Source: DASQYE01 sp035940775
GTDB taxonomy: Bacteria; Acidobacteriota; Blastocatellia; Pyrinomonadales; Pyrinomonadaceae
Assembly: GCA_035940775.1 (NCBI GenBank)
Contig: DASZEN010000024.1
Span: 1 to 64,000, forward strand
DNA length: 64,000 bases
Direction of reading: 5' to 3'
Shown: positions 52,890-61,022 of the stretch, in pieces
Layout: the number at the start of each line of letters is the position of its first letter
Position numbering within the stretch: the first letter of the stretch is position 1
The notes under the pieces: model-generated
What the model saw: the letters and a program-made list of their open reading frames with translations, nothing else
The model's database searches: none
Told to the model about the DNA's origin: nothing
Made by a program: the position numbers and the translations under genes

Positions 52890-53390
52890 ATGAGAATCCC
52901 GCGACGAAGCTTCAAAAGGGGCTCGCTTCTGCTGCTGCTCATGCTGCTTACTGCGGCGCTCATGGAAACGACCGCGGCCGCTCAGTCGGGTCGCCGAGAA
53001 CCGTTCGAGATCAAGTCTATGCAGGCCCGGCTCTTTATGAGCCGCGACGGCTCTCTGGGCGAGGATTTATTCGCAAGCGATGAGGCGCGCATCCTCTGGA
53101 ACATAGGCGTCCATTACAGCTCGGACTCCGTACTCGTCATCGTAGAGATTGCGGGCCCGCCGGACGAGCGCGAACCCTACCGCAGGCTCGCCTTGACGGC
53201 GACGAGCGGGCGTCGCGTTCTTCTGAACGGGAGCGTCCCGATCTACAACTTTTTTGACGATGCACGCTATCACGCCGCCTTCATAGTGCACGGCACGGGC
53301 TGCGAACCCGTAAAGCTTACGGCGCGCATTCTTGGACAAAGAAAACCGGCGACGATGACAAGGCTAATCAACTTCCAGTGCGGCGAGTAG
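52890..53390 (+). CDS. Exported protein of unknown function
   Basis: 166 residues from ATG 52890, with GGAGAAGGG 14-22 bases upstream (TTG 52881 would be a close alternative). Signal peptide 1-31 (LLLLLMLLTAALMETTAAAQS). The mature part is a beta-rich, soluble domain with MQARLFMSRDGSLGEDLFASDEARILWN and a single Cys pair near the C-terminus (GTGCEP ... FQCGE). No family was recognised. It follows the copper operon in the same direction, 91 bases on, without an intervening terminator. Confidence 0.7.
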   Translation: MRIPRRSFKRGSLLLLLMLLTAALMETTAAAQSGRREPFEIKSMQARLFMSRDGSLGEDLFASDEARILWNIGVHYSSDSVLVIVEIAGPPDEREPYRRLALTATSGRRVLLNGSVPIYNFFDDARYHAAFIVHGTGCEPVKLTARILGQRKPATMTRLINFQCGE

Positions 53391-53483
53391 CGAGCAAAGA
53401 ATTAACGCCGGAGCGAAAAGCGCGATGCATGGATGGGGTCGTCGCTTCGTGTGCTTTTCGCCGCCGGTCGTCCTTAAATGCGC

Positions 53484-53846
53484 TTAGAATTTCGACTGTA
53501 GAATCTCTGCAAGATGTTTGGTGAAGGCTGAGCGCGGCATTACTCGATCAAAGCCAGCCTCTTCGGCCCGCAGCTTTAAGGCTGTCTGAACGTGCGAGAA
53601 GAAGCCTACGAGCGGGAGGCAGCGTAAGTCCTCGTCCGCCTTCAGCGTTTTGGCCAGCGCAATGGGATCGAAGCGCTGCGCGTGTAGATCGACGAGGATG
53701 AGCGCGGGCGCGTCTTCGCGCGCCCATGTGATGAGGGCGTTCGCGCTTCGCGCGAAACGAACGTCCCGCCCCAGGTGCTCCGCACTCGCCCTGATCTTGC
53801 TGGCGAAGAACATATCATCGACGGCGGCTATGACGTGTTGGCTCAT
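53484..53846 (-). CDS. Stand-alone degenerate response-regulator receiver domain
   Basis: 120 residues matching a CheY-like fold: acidic pair D10 D11 (AAVDDMFF), phosphoacceptor-like D53 (LILVDLHAQRFDP), and Ser near 84 (VGFFSHVQ). The conserved switch Lys of the KP motif is replaced (VMPRSAF), and the normal DxxM spacing around D53 is weak. It is probably a pseudo-receiver or one with altered phosphorylation. No histidine kinase or output domain is adjacent. It converges with the exported gene at 52890 and is divergent from the EEP hydrolase gene. Confidence 0.75.
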   Translation of the reverse strand: MSQHVIAAVDDMFFASKIRASAEHLGRDVRFARSANALITWAREDAPALILVDLHAQRFDPIALAKTLKADEDLRCLPLVGFFSHVQTALKLRAEEAGFDRVMPRSAFTKHLAEILQSKF

Positions 53847-53931
53847 CCCCGATTTACCCGTATATTCAATCCATGAACTCTTTGCGACAATCCGGAGCAG
53901 GAGCAGCGCCCGCGCTTTTTTTTAGCAAGCC

Positions 53932-54873
53932 ATGATCGAGCTATCCGAAGAGCAGGTCACGCCGGGCACGGACGCCTCTATAGAAATGGACAGCTTTGCG
54001 TCGCCGCCTGGCCCGACGGCCGAGCGTCCGCGACTGGTGATCGCCTCTTACAACATACGCTACGCGGTCGGCTCCTACTTAATCACCGGCAGCATCCTGC
54101 GCCGCGCCGGTCTCTCCATGCCCGCGCGTCGCAAAGGGTTGGTGGCCCGTCATCTACGACGGGCGGCGCGCGCGCTCTCGGACGGCAAGCGGCTTCCCGC
54201 GCCCGACATTGTAGCATTGCAGGAAGCGGACAAGGGGACGGCGCGTGCCGGAGGTCATCATGTGGCGCGCGAGTTGGCCCGGGCTCTTCGGATGAGCTAT
54301 GCGCACGCTCCGGCCTGCCTGCCCCGAGACGAGGAACCGAGGGCCAAACAATGGTATCTGGATTTCGAGGAACACATCGCGCGCCACGACACAGGCGATA
54401 CAGGCGTCGCGCTGCTCAGCCGTTTCCCCGTGTCGCGGGCCGCGCGCGTCGAGCTGCCCTGGACAAACTGCGCCTGGAGGCCCCGCCTCGCGCTCGAAAC
54501 GGTCGTTGCGGTCGGCACGACCGCCGTCTATATCTACAACACTCACATAGACCCGCACGCCTCCATCGACGAACAACTGGCCCAACACGAAGCGGTGCTC
54601 CGGAGCGCAGACGAAAAGCGCGGCCCGACAATCCTGCTCGGCGATTTCAACACGCTCACGCGCGTGTCCTGCGCGCGCATGCGCGCGGCAGTCGAAGCAC
54701 ACGGCTACCGGACGCCGATGCCGACCCGGCTGGCGACGTGGCGCGCGGGTTTGATTCGCCTGCACACGGATTGGATTTTCGTGCGCGGCGCGCAGGTTCG
54801 CAGGTGGGGCGTCGCCCGGCGCCTGGGCGTCTCGGATCATTGGCCCGTGTGGGTTGAGCTGGCTCTCGGGTGA
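53932..54873 (+). CDS. Endonuclease/exonuclease/phosphatase (EEP) family hydrolase
   Basis: 313 residues. EEP fold motifs: LVIASYNIRYAVG, IVALQEADKG (metal Glu), DTGVALLSRFPV, YIYNTHIDPHAS, ILLGDFNTLT and SDHWPVWVEL with the catalytic Asp/His. Family members cleave phosphoesters of lipids, nucleic acids or inositides with Mg2+. No signal peptide, so it is likely cytoplasmic or exported by other means. The N-terminal 33 residues are a variable tail. The TGA overlaps the next gene's GTG (GTGA). Confidence 0.9.
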   Translation: MIELSEEQVTPGTDASIEMDSFASPPGPTAERPRLVIASYNIRYAVGSYLITGSILRRAGLSMPARRKGLVARHLRRAARALSDGKRLPAPDIVALQEADKGTARAGGHHVARELARALRMSYAHAPACLPRDEEPRAKQWYLDFEEHIARHDTGDTGVALLSRFPVSRAARVELPWTNCAWRPRLALETVVAVGTTAVYIYNTHIDPHASIDEQLAQHEAVLRSADEKRGPTILLGDFNTLTRVSCARMRAAVEAHGYRTPMPTRLATWRAGLIRLHTDWIFVRGAQVRRWGVARRLGVSDHWPVWVELALG

Positions 54874-55712
54874 ACGGGGCCGGAAAGCATCTGTGCATGA
54901 GAGAGAGTGTGATTACGAGCCGTGACAATGCGCTGGCGAAGCGCGCGCGCGCGGTGCGCGACCGCAAGCTCGCCCCGTCGATCTTTATAGAGGGCCTGCG
55001 CCTGTGCGAAGAGGCCCTTGAGGCTTCCCTTCTCGTTGAAGACGTGCTCTGTACGGAGCGTCTCGCGCAGGATGAGCGCGGCGAGCGCCTGCTTCACGCG
55101 GCGGCGAGCGCGGGCGCGCGCATCACTTTCATGAGCGAGCAGGTCTTCGCCTCGGTCTCCGATACGAAGACGCCGCAGGGCATCGCCTTGATCGCTTCGA
55201 GGCCAGATACGGGCCCCGAAGCTCTCGTCGGCGACGCGGCGCGAGTTCCCCTGATCGTAGTCATGCATCGCATCAACAATCCGTCGAACGCCGGGGCGAT
55301 ACTGCGCGCGGCCGAAGCGGCGGGCGCAACCGGGGCAATCGCCACGGCGGGCGCGACCGATCTCTTTTCGCCCAGAGCGCTCAGGGGCGCGATGGGCTCC
55401 GCCTTTCGGTTGCCGCTTTGGACGGGAGTTGAGTTTCGTGAAGTGACGGGTTGGTGCGCCGCGCGCGGCATGCGTACGGTTTGCGCTGATCTACGTGCCG
55501 CGCGCGTTCATACTGAGATTGATTGGACTACGCCGCGCGCCCTGATCGTCGGCGCGGAGGCGAGCGGGCTCGATTCGGACGAGGTGGCCGAGGCGGACGA
55601 GGCCGTGAGGATTCCGATGCGCCCTCCGGTCGAGAGCCTCAACGTCGCCGTCGCCAGCGCGATTCTGCTCTACGAGGCGGCGCGCCAAAGGTTCGAGCGA
55701 GCGGTACGCTAA
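54870..55712 (+). CDS. TrmH/SpoU-family RNA 2'-O-methyltransferase
   Basis: 280 residues from GTG 54870 (ATG 54897 is the alternative and is 9 codons in). N-terminal substrate-binding domain (about 20-95: VRDRKLAPSIFIEGLRLCEEAL), then a SPOUT knot with motif 1 HRINNPSNAGAILRAAEAAG, motif 2 LIVGAEASGLD and motif 3 IPMRPPVESLNVAVASAILLYE. The enzyme methylates the 2'-hydroxyl of tRNA or rRNA; the target is not known. Coupled to the upstream EEP gene by a GTGA overlap. Confidence 0.93.
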   Translation: MNGAGKHLCMRESVITSRDNALAKRARAVRDRKLAPSIFIEGLRLCEEALEASLLVEDVLCTERLAQDERGERLLHAAASAGARITFMSEQVFASVSDTKTPQGIALIASRPDTGPEALVGDAARVPLIVVMHRINNPSNAGAILRAAEAAGATGAIATAGATDLFSPRALRGAMGSAFRLPLWTGVEFREVTGWCAARGMRTVCADLRAARVHTEIDWTTPRALIVGAEASGLDSDEVAEADEAVRIPMRPPVESLNVAVASAILLYEAARQRFERAVR

Positions 55713-56089
55713 GCAGCCCGACGGGACGATTCGCGCCCGTCCGCTGCGTCTTGCCGCTTTTCGCCTCTTCTCACTGGCGGCCGGTTTCGGCTAGAATAAT
55801 CCCCGCGCTGATAGAGATTTCCGAAATCACTCCCCTTGACATACGGCACGCCCCCGTCGGGCCGCTCTCTATCCAGCCGCATCGGAATTTCTATGTGAGC
55901 GATTTGCAGGTGCTTCCCCCGTCGATGAGCTTACGAGCGCCGTGGGGGTCGCTTCACTCTCGGGTGGACAGGGTTTTGGCGAAGGACTCATTGGCTATTA
56001 ATCATCCGTATCAACGACAGGTGGACGAGGGGGCGCGCTACAGTCTTCTGAGCGGATGGCCGCGCGATGTGGTAAAAGGAGAGAATCCG
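55713..56089. other. 377-bp intergenic region before kinase remnant
   Basis: No supported gene, although one frame continues open from the TrmH gene region into the kinase remnant; the translation is arginine-rich and shows no family resemblance. TTGACA at 55838-55843 has no good -10 in range. Confidence 0.4.
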
Positions 56090-56351
56090 ATGCTTGCACC
56101 AGACGCCCTTTTGCAATATCGCTATCTCATCGTGCGCCCCGTTGGCGAGGAAGGCATGGGTGCTGTCTACACTGGCCCGCGACCGGAGGCCCGGCAATAC
56201 CGTCGCTCTCAAAGAGACTTTCTTCGAGGACGAGACGATGCTTAAAGCCTTCGCCCGGCCCGGCGACCGCCCCACAGATGGAACGCGCGCCGGTTCTTTG
56301 CCGGTGACCGACCCTGCGCGAGCGTCCCGGGCGGCCACCTTGAAGCGCTGA
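56090..56351 (+). pseudogene. Remnant of a Ser/Thr protein kinase gene (frameshifted and truncated)
   Basis: From ATG 56090, with AAAGGAGA upstream, the frame encodes MLAPDALLQYRYLIVRPVG and EEGMGAVY, the start and glycine-rich loop of a bacterial Ser/Thr kinase. The continuation ARDRRPGNTVALKETFFEDE (VALK holding the ATP-anchoring Lys) is in another frame, so a frameshift lies near 56166. After about residue 70 similarity stops and the frame ends at 56351; HRD, DFG and APE motifs are absent. It lies just upstream of the FHA gene of a kinase/phosphatase cluster. Confidence 0.8.
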
Positions 56352-56416
56352 ACCGCGCTCGGAAGCGCGACCCCGCGATCATCGGCCATTTACGGAAAAG
56401 ACGGTTTGATACTGTT

Positions 56417-57247
56417 ATGAAAAAAGAGCCCGAGAAGAAAGAGCAGAAGAAGCGGGAGGAGGCGCTGCCGGAGCGCCTTTTCCGACGCGTGCTCGAAGGC
56501 ATGGGCGAGGTCGTCGACCGTGGCCTCGGGCGCGCTCCGAACAAGAGCGGGCTAACGACGACACAGTTGATCGAGCGTATGAAGCGCCTGATTGACGAGC
56601 GGGCGCGCGACGAGGGCCGAAAGGGGCGCATCGCCCCGCACCTGCTGAAGCTCAAGGTGGAATGGGGCACGCATTCGGAAGCCCCGCCCGAGATCATACA
56701 GGAGCTTGAGCATGAGGTGCTGGCGGCGGCCATAGACCATATCAACGATCATCGCTATCGCACGCTCGCGCCGCTCAAGATAGAAACAGAGGTCGACATC
56801 TTCACCACGGGCATCTCGGTCGATCCGACCTTCGGCGAGTTCGAGGAAGAATTAAAACAGCAGGACGAAGAGAAACGACGCCTCTCGGAACTCGGCAATC
56901 CTCTTATCCCGAAGGGCGGCAAGGGCCCTGCGGATGTCAATTACACGGCGCGCGTTACGCTGCCGCGCGGGACGCGCGAAATGCAGCTCACGCTAAAACC
57001 CGGCGGCAGGCGTTTGAACGTCGGGCGCGGCTCTGACAACGATCTTTTCCTGGATCACGGCAGCGTCTCGAAGATTCACGCCTCGCTTGTGATGAACCGC
57101 GAAGGCACGCTGCTGGTCGCCGACACGGGCTCGACCAACGGGACATATATAAACGGGCGTCGTCTTGCCTACGGCGAGGCGCGCGCAATCGAAGAGGGGG
57201 ATGTCGTCGGCTTCGGCGACATCGAGGTACGTTTTCAGAAGAGATAG
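56417..57247 (+). CDS. fhaA: FhaA-like protein: DUF3662-type domain plus C-terminal FHA domain
   Basis: 276 residues. A charged N-terminus precedes a DUF3662-like region (about 18-130) with ERLFRRVLEGMGEVVDRGLGRA, TTTQLIERMKRL and EIIQELEHEVLAAAIDHINDH, as in mycobacterial FhaA. The C-terminal FHA domain (about 195-276) has LNVGRGSDNDLFLDHGSVSKIHASL and GSTNGTYINGRRL, the phosphothreonine-binding residues. It probably links kinase signalling to the cell-wall proteins encoded downstream. The PBP gene follows 10 bases later. Confidence 0.9.
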   Translation: MKKEPEKKEQKKREEALPERLFRRVLEGMGEVVDRGLGRAPNKSGLTTTQLIERMKRLIDERARDEGRKGRIAPHLLKLKVEWGTHSEAPPEIIQELEHEVLAAAIDHINDHRYRTLAPLKIETEVDIFTTGISVDPTFGEFEEELKQQDEEKRRLSELGNPLIPKGGKGPADVNYTARVTLPRGTREMQLTLKPGGRRLNVGRGSDNDLFLDHGSVSKIHASLVMNREGTLLVADTGSTNGTYINGRRLAYGEARAIEEGDVVGFGDIEVRFQKR

Positions 57248-57257
57248 CTACACAGGC

Positions 57258-59231
57258 ATGTCATATTTATTACTGCTGATACAGAACACAGCCGCGCCGA
57301 CGACTACGACGGCGGCGGCAGCCAATGCCGTCCCGCTCGAAAAGCAACCGGCGTTGCTCTCGGTGATCTACATGGCCGGGCTGGCTTTGATGATCCTGCT
57401 TTTGCTGTTCTCGCTCGTACGCAATCGCCGCGCACGCTCTGCGCTGGCGGCGATTGCGCCAGCCGACCTGCCCGAAGAGGTGCGCCAGCGCCTGGGCTCG
57501 ACGACGACCAATCGCGGATTGCGCGCGCTGCGCTGGCTCTACGTAATACTGGCGCTCGCCGTCTTCGGCGCGCACATCTACTGGGCGCGCTATGCCGCCG
57601 ATCAGAACCAGCGCTTTCAGGAACTGAGCTATAAAGACCTGCGCAATCGCCGTCTGTCGGAATCCACGTTGCGCGGATGGGTGCTTGATCGCTCGGGCGA
57701 GCTGGACAAGGCTTTGGCGACCTACCAGCGCGAGGGCGACAACGAGATCGCGCGCTTTTACCCGCTCGACAAGGAGATGGCCCACCTCTTCGGCTCCGAC
57801 AGGGGCGACCCCGGATTGGAGCGCTCGATGTTCGGCGTGCAGAGCGGCGCTGTGCCCGAAGCGTGGCAGATAATCGTCGGCGAGAATGTGAGGCAGAAGG
57901 CCAATCAGGATGTCCGTTTAACCATTGACCGCGACCTGCAAAAGGCTGCGGTCGAAGAACTCAAAGGCAAGCACGGCGCGGTCGTCATTCTCAATCCACA
58001 GACGGGCGAATTATTGGCCGCCTACAGCGAGCCCTCTTACAGCCTGAAAGAGGCGCAGGATGAGGAGACCTGGGTTCGCATGGAGGCCAACAAGCGCGAT
58101 AGCCCGCTGGTGAGCCGCGCGTTCCGCGCCTATTACATACCGGGCTCGACCTTCAAAACATTTATGATGATCGCCGCGCATCACTACGGGCTTGAGGATT
58201 CAAAGTTCAACTGTAGCGGCGGCGGCTACGTCGCCATGCCCGGCGCAAAGCCTATCTTTGACGACGGCGGCCCTGGCGAGGTTCACGGCACAATCGGAAT
58301 TGATACGGCCTACGAGGTTTCGTGTAACCAGTACTACGCGCAGATGGCTGTCAAGCTCGGGCCCGAGCGTATCAAGGAGGCGGCCCGCCTTGTCGGCATT
58401 GGCGCCTACGATACGCCGCCCGAAACGCTCCGGGGACGAATGCAGCCCGAGATTTGGAACGCCAGTACGGACGCCATCAAGCGCGCTCTGGCTCCGCGCG
58501 AGGCGACGATGGTGGCCGGGCCGCTCGGCAGGCTTTTCAATAAGTTCGACCTCGCGCTCGAAGGCTACGGGCAGGGGTATGCCGGACAGATGACGCCCTT
58601 TCAGATGGCGCTGCTGGCCTCGACCATCGGCAACCTGAAAGGCCAGTTGATGAAGCCGAAGATCGAGTATGATCGCCCGCCGGAGCCCTACAATCAGGTG
58701 GTCTCGCCGCAGATGGCCGCCCAGATGCGCGGCATTATGTCGCTCGTCACACAGGGCTCGCGCGGAACGGCTCGCGGCGTCTTCGGCCCCGTCAAGGCGG
58801 CTGGCATTACCAGCGGCGGCAAGACCGGAACGGCGCAGAAGGTGATGCCGGTTTACGATCCGCGAACGGGCGAGATCAAAACCCGTCACAAGATCGAGAA
58901 AGACCCGAAGGGGAACATCATACGCGAGTATGACGTGATCGTGACCGACGAAGAGCACCCGCGCATAGACGGATGGTTTCTCTGCATCGCGCCGCTTGAG
59001 AATCCGCAGATCGCCATGGCCGTCATCATAGAGGGAGGCGGCTACGGCTCGCGCTCGGCGGCCCCGGTCGCGGCCAAGCTTGTCTTGAAGGCGAAGGAGC
59101 TTGGACTGCTGGGCGGCCCGCGCACGGCTCCCGCCGAAAGCGGTAACAGCAATAAACGAGATAGCGGTAACAACAATAATAATAGGGGTCGCCGGGAAAC
59201 CCCTTCGGATTCCACGACGCGACGCCGCTAG
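57258..59231 (+). CDS. pbpA: Class B penicillin-binding protein (PbpA/PBP2-type transpeptidase)
   Basis: 657 residues from ATG 57258; longer starts overlap the FHA gene. Two N-terminal membrane helices (about 35-55 and 95-110) precede a short linker domain and a transpeptidase domain (about 230-620) with SxxK as GSTFKTF (about 295), SCN (about 354) and KTGTAQK (about 520). It crosslinks peptidoglycan in the periplasm. The compact form with no long N-terminal dimerisation region is like actinobacterial PbpA. It precedes rodA by 93 bases. The C-terminal Asn-rich tail is low complexity. Confidence 0.93.
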   Translation: MSYLLLLIQNTAAPTTTTAAAANAVPLEKQPALLSVIYMAGLALMILLLLFSLVRNRRARSALAAIAPADLPEEVRQRLGSTTTNRGLRALRWLYVILALAVFGAHIYWARYAADQNQRFQELSYKDLRNRRLSESTLRGWVLDRSGELDKALATYQREGDNEIARFYPLDKEMAHLFGSDRGDPGLERSMFGVQSGAVPEAWQIIVGENVRQKANQDVRLTIDRDLQKAAVEELKGKHGAVVILNPQTGELLAAYSEPSYSLKEAQDEETWVRMEANKRDSPLVSRAFRAYYIPGSTFKTFMMIAAHHYGLEDSKFNCSGGGYVAMPGAKPIFDDGGPGEVHGTIGIDTAYEVSCNQYYAQMAVKLGPERIKEAARLVGIGAYDTPPETLRGRMQPEIWNASTDAIKRALAPREATMVAGPLGRLFNKFDLALEGYGQGYAGQMTPFQMALLASTIGNLKGQLMKPKIEYDRPPEPYNQVVSPQMAAQMRGIMSLVTQGSRGTARGVFGPVKAAGITSGGKTGTAQKVMPVYDPRTGEIKTRHKIEKDPKGNIIREYDVIVTDEEHPRIDGWFLCIAPLENPQIAMAVIIEGGGYGSRSAAPVAAKLVLKAKELGLLGGPRTAPAESGNSNKRDSGNNNNNRGRRETPSDSTTRRR

Positions 59232-59324
59232 TCGCGGCGCGCGTCAGAGGTAAGATAAAACAAAGGGTCTCTGGCCGCCTGAAGCGAGGAGCGGTTTGGT
59301 CGCTCCGCTTCGGCTAATGCAATT

Positions 59325-61022
59325 ATGAAGAATCGCGCATCGTCTCATCTCATCGCACTGTTTCTGATCGTCGGCTTCGAGGTCGCCGGTTATTACGCCA
59401 CCTACCGTGCCGGGCTGATTCGCGGCTACGAGACTTCCTGGGTGGGCGGCATCCGTGACCTGTTGATGTATGTTCCGATCATCTTTCTGGTCTTCTGGCT
59501 GACGCGGGCGATGCGTTTCGCCGGAAACTGGACGCTCTATACGACGGCCATACTGCTCTTCTCCATCGGCATGCTCGTCCAGTACAGGCTCTACAGCGAT
59601 CCCGAATACAATGCGCGGAACAAGGCGGAGGCGCGCGCGCAGAAGACGACGACACTGCGTACGCGCTACATAAACGAGTTCTACGACGCCGAGAAGAAGA
59701 AGCGGCTCGGTTTGCCCGCGACCGCTCCGCAGCCAGCCGATCTCGACCGCGAGCCGCACCGCCAATCCAACTATTCCGTAGGGGATGCTCTCGTTTCGAG
59801 CTATACGTGGATTCCCATCACGAGCTTCATCTTCTTTGCCGCCGCTTACTGGTTCTGTGTGCGAGACGGTTTTCTGCTCTGGCTACAGCGGCACAGCTTT
59901 ATCATCGTGGCGCTCACGCTGATCCCGCTCTCGGCGGCCGTCATCACGTCAAGCGCCGGAAAGACTGCGGGCAACATGACGCCCTGGGAGCCGTCGAAGA
60001 TTCCCTTCCTTCTGGGCTTCGCCGGAATACTCACGGCGCGCTACAAGGATTTGGCGCGCACCTACTGGGGAATGCCGCGCGCGCGTGATGTCGTGCCGCT
60101 TCTGGCGATGGCCGTCATGCCCTTCGTGCCGTTCTTTGCGCTCAAGGACTTCGGACAGATGCTCGTCTTTAGCGGAGCCTACGCGACGCTCTACCTTGTG
60201 GCGGTGCGGCGCTGGCCGCAGCTTCTTCTGTTCGTCGGCTCGGTCGCGCTCGTCGCCAGTATCCTGGTCGTCGGCGCGCTGCCCCGAGACATTCAGGAGA
60301 ACGTCCCCTACCTGCCGACCATCGCGCGCCCGGTCGTCGCCGTGCTGCCCGACCGTATTCAACAGCGCTTTCATCTCTGGCTCGACGGCTTCAATCCCCC
60401 TTCGCCCGAAATCTCCTGGTGGAAGAAGGATTATCAAGAGGCGCTCGCCAAAGATCAGAAGATGAGAGAGCTGGCGGCCGAGAGCCCTGCCATGCAGAGG
60501 ACGGTCAACGTCGATGTGTGGTTCGACCGCGCTGCTTTTCAACCGGCGCAGGCCGTCTTCGGCATCGCTTCGGGCGGCACGACGGGTCGCGGGCTCGGCC
60601 TCGGTTTCGCGGAAGTGATTCCGGTCGCCGACTCAGACTATATCTACGCCGCCATCGGCGAAGAGCTGGGGCTCGCCGGAGGAGCGATCATTATCCTGGC
60701 GTTGATCGTATTCGTCTCGGCTGGCGTTCGCACTTCGATTGAGGCGCGTGATATGTTTACCAAGCTGTGCTCCGCCGGTTTGACGGCCTTCATCGGTTTT
60801 CAGGCGCTGGTTAATATCGGCGGCGTGACGCGCGCCCTGCCGATGACGGGCATCACGCTCCCGTTCGTCAGCCACGGCGGTTTCAGTTTGATTACCAGTT
60901 TCGCTATGCTCGGAATGCTGATGGCCTTCTCTCATCGCAACGCGCGCGACGCGGCCGTAGCCTCGCGCACGGTTCGAGAGACGGCCGCCAGCGATCCCTC
61001 TATTCCGGAGGCAGTCCAATGA
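59325..61022 (+). CDS. rodA: FtsW/RodA/SpoVE family peptidoglycan glycosyltransferase
   Basis: 565 residues, multi-pass. SEDS motifs include LKDFGQMLVFSGAYA (catalytic Asp), GLGLGFAEVIPVADSDYIYAAIGEELGLAGG and LPMTGITLPFVSHGGFSL. Two long extracytoplasmic segments (about 90-150 and 325-415) carry charged inserts, more than in typical RodA. It polymerises glycan strands and works with the class B PBP gene upstream, its usual cognate partner. It overlaps the PP2C gene by ATGA. Confidence 0.94.
   Translation: MKNRASSHLIALFLIVGFEVAGYYATYRAGLIRGYETSWVGGIRDLLMYVPIIFLVFWLTRAMRFAGNWTLYTTAILLFSIGMLVQYRLYSDPEYNARNKAEARAQKTTTLRTRYINEFYDAEKKKRLGLPATAPQPADLDREPHRQSNYSVGDALVSSYTWIPITSFIFFAAAYWFCVRDGFLLWLQRHSFIIVALTLIPLSAAVITSSAGKTAGNMTPWEPSKIPFLLGFAGILTARYKDLARTYWGMPRARDVVPLLAMAVMPFVPFFALKDFGQMLVFSGAYATLYLVAVRRWPQLLLFVGSVALVASILVVGALPRDIQENVPYLPTIARPVVAVLPDRIQQRFHLWLDGFNPPSPEISWWKKDYQEALAKDQKMRELAAESPAMQRTVNVDVWFDRAAFQPAQAVFGIASGGTTGRGLGLGFAEVIPVADSDYIYAAIGEELGLAGGAIIILALIVFVSAGVRTSIEARDMFTKLCSAGLTAFIGFQALVNIGGVTRALPMTGITLPFVSHGGFSLITSFAMLGMLMAFSHRNARDAAVASRTVRETAASDPSIPEAVQ

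Noticed and set aside
55523..56245. A continuous plus-strand frame through the TrmH gene end and kinase remnant considered as a fusion gene
   Set aside because: Its first part is out of frame with the TrmH protein and has no similarity; only the last part matches a kinase, from its own ATG at 56090.
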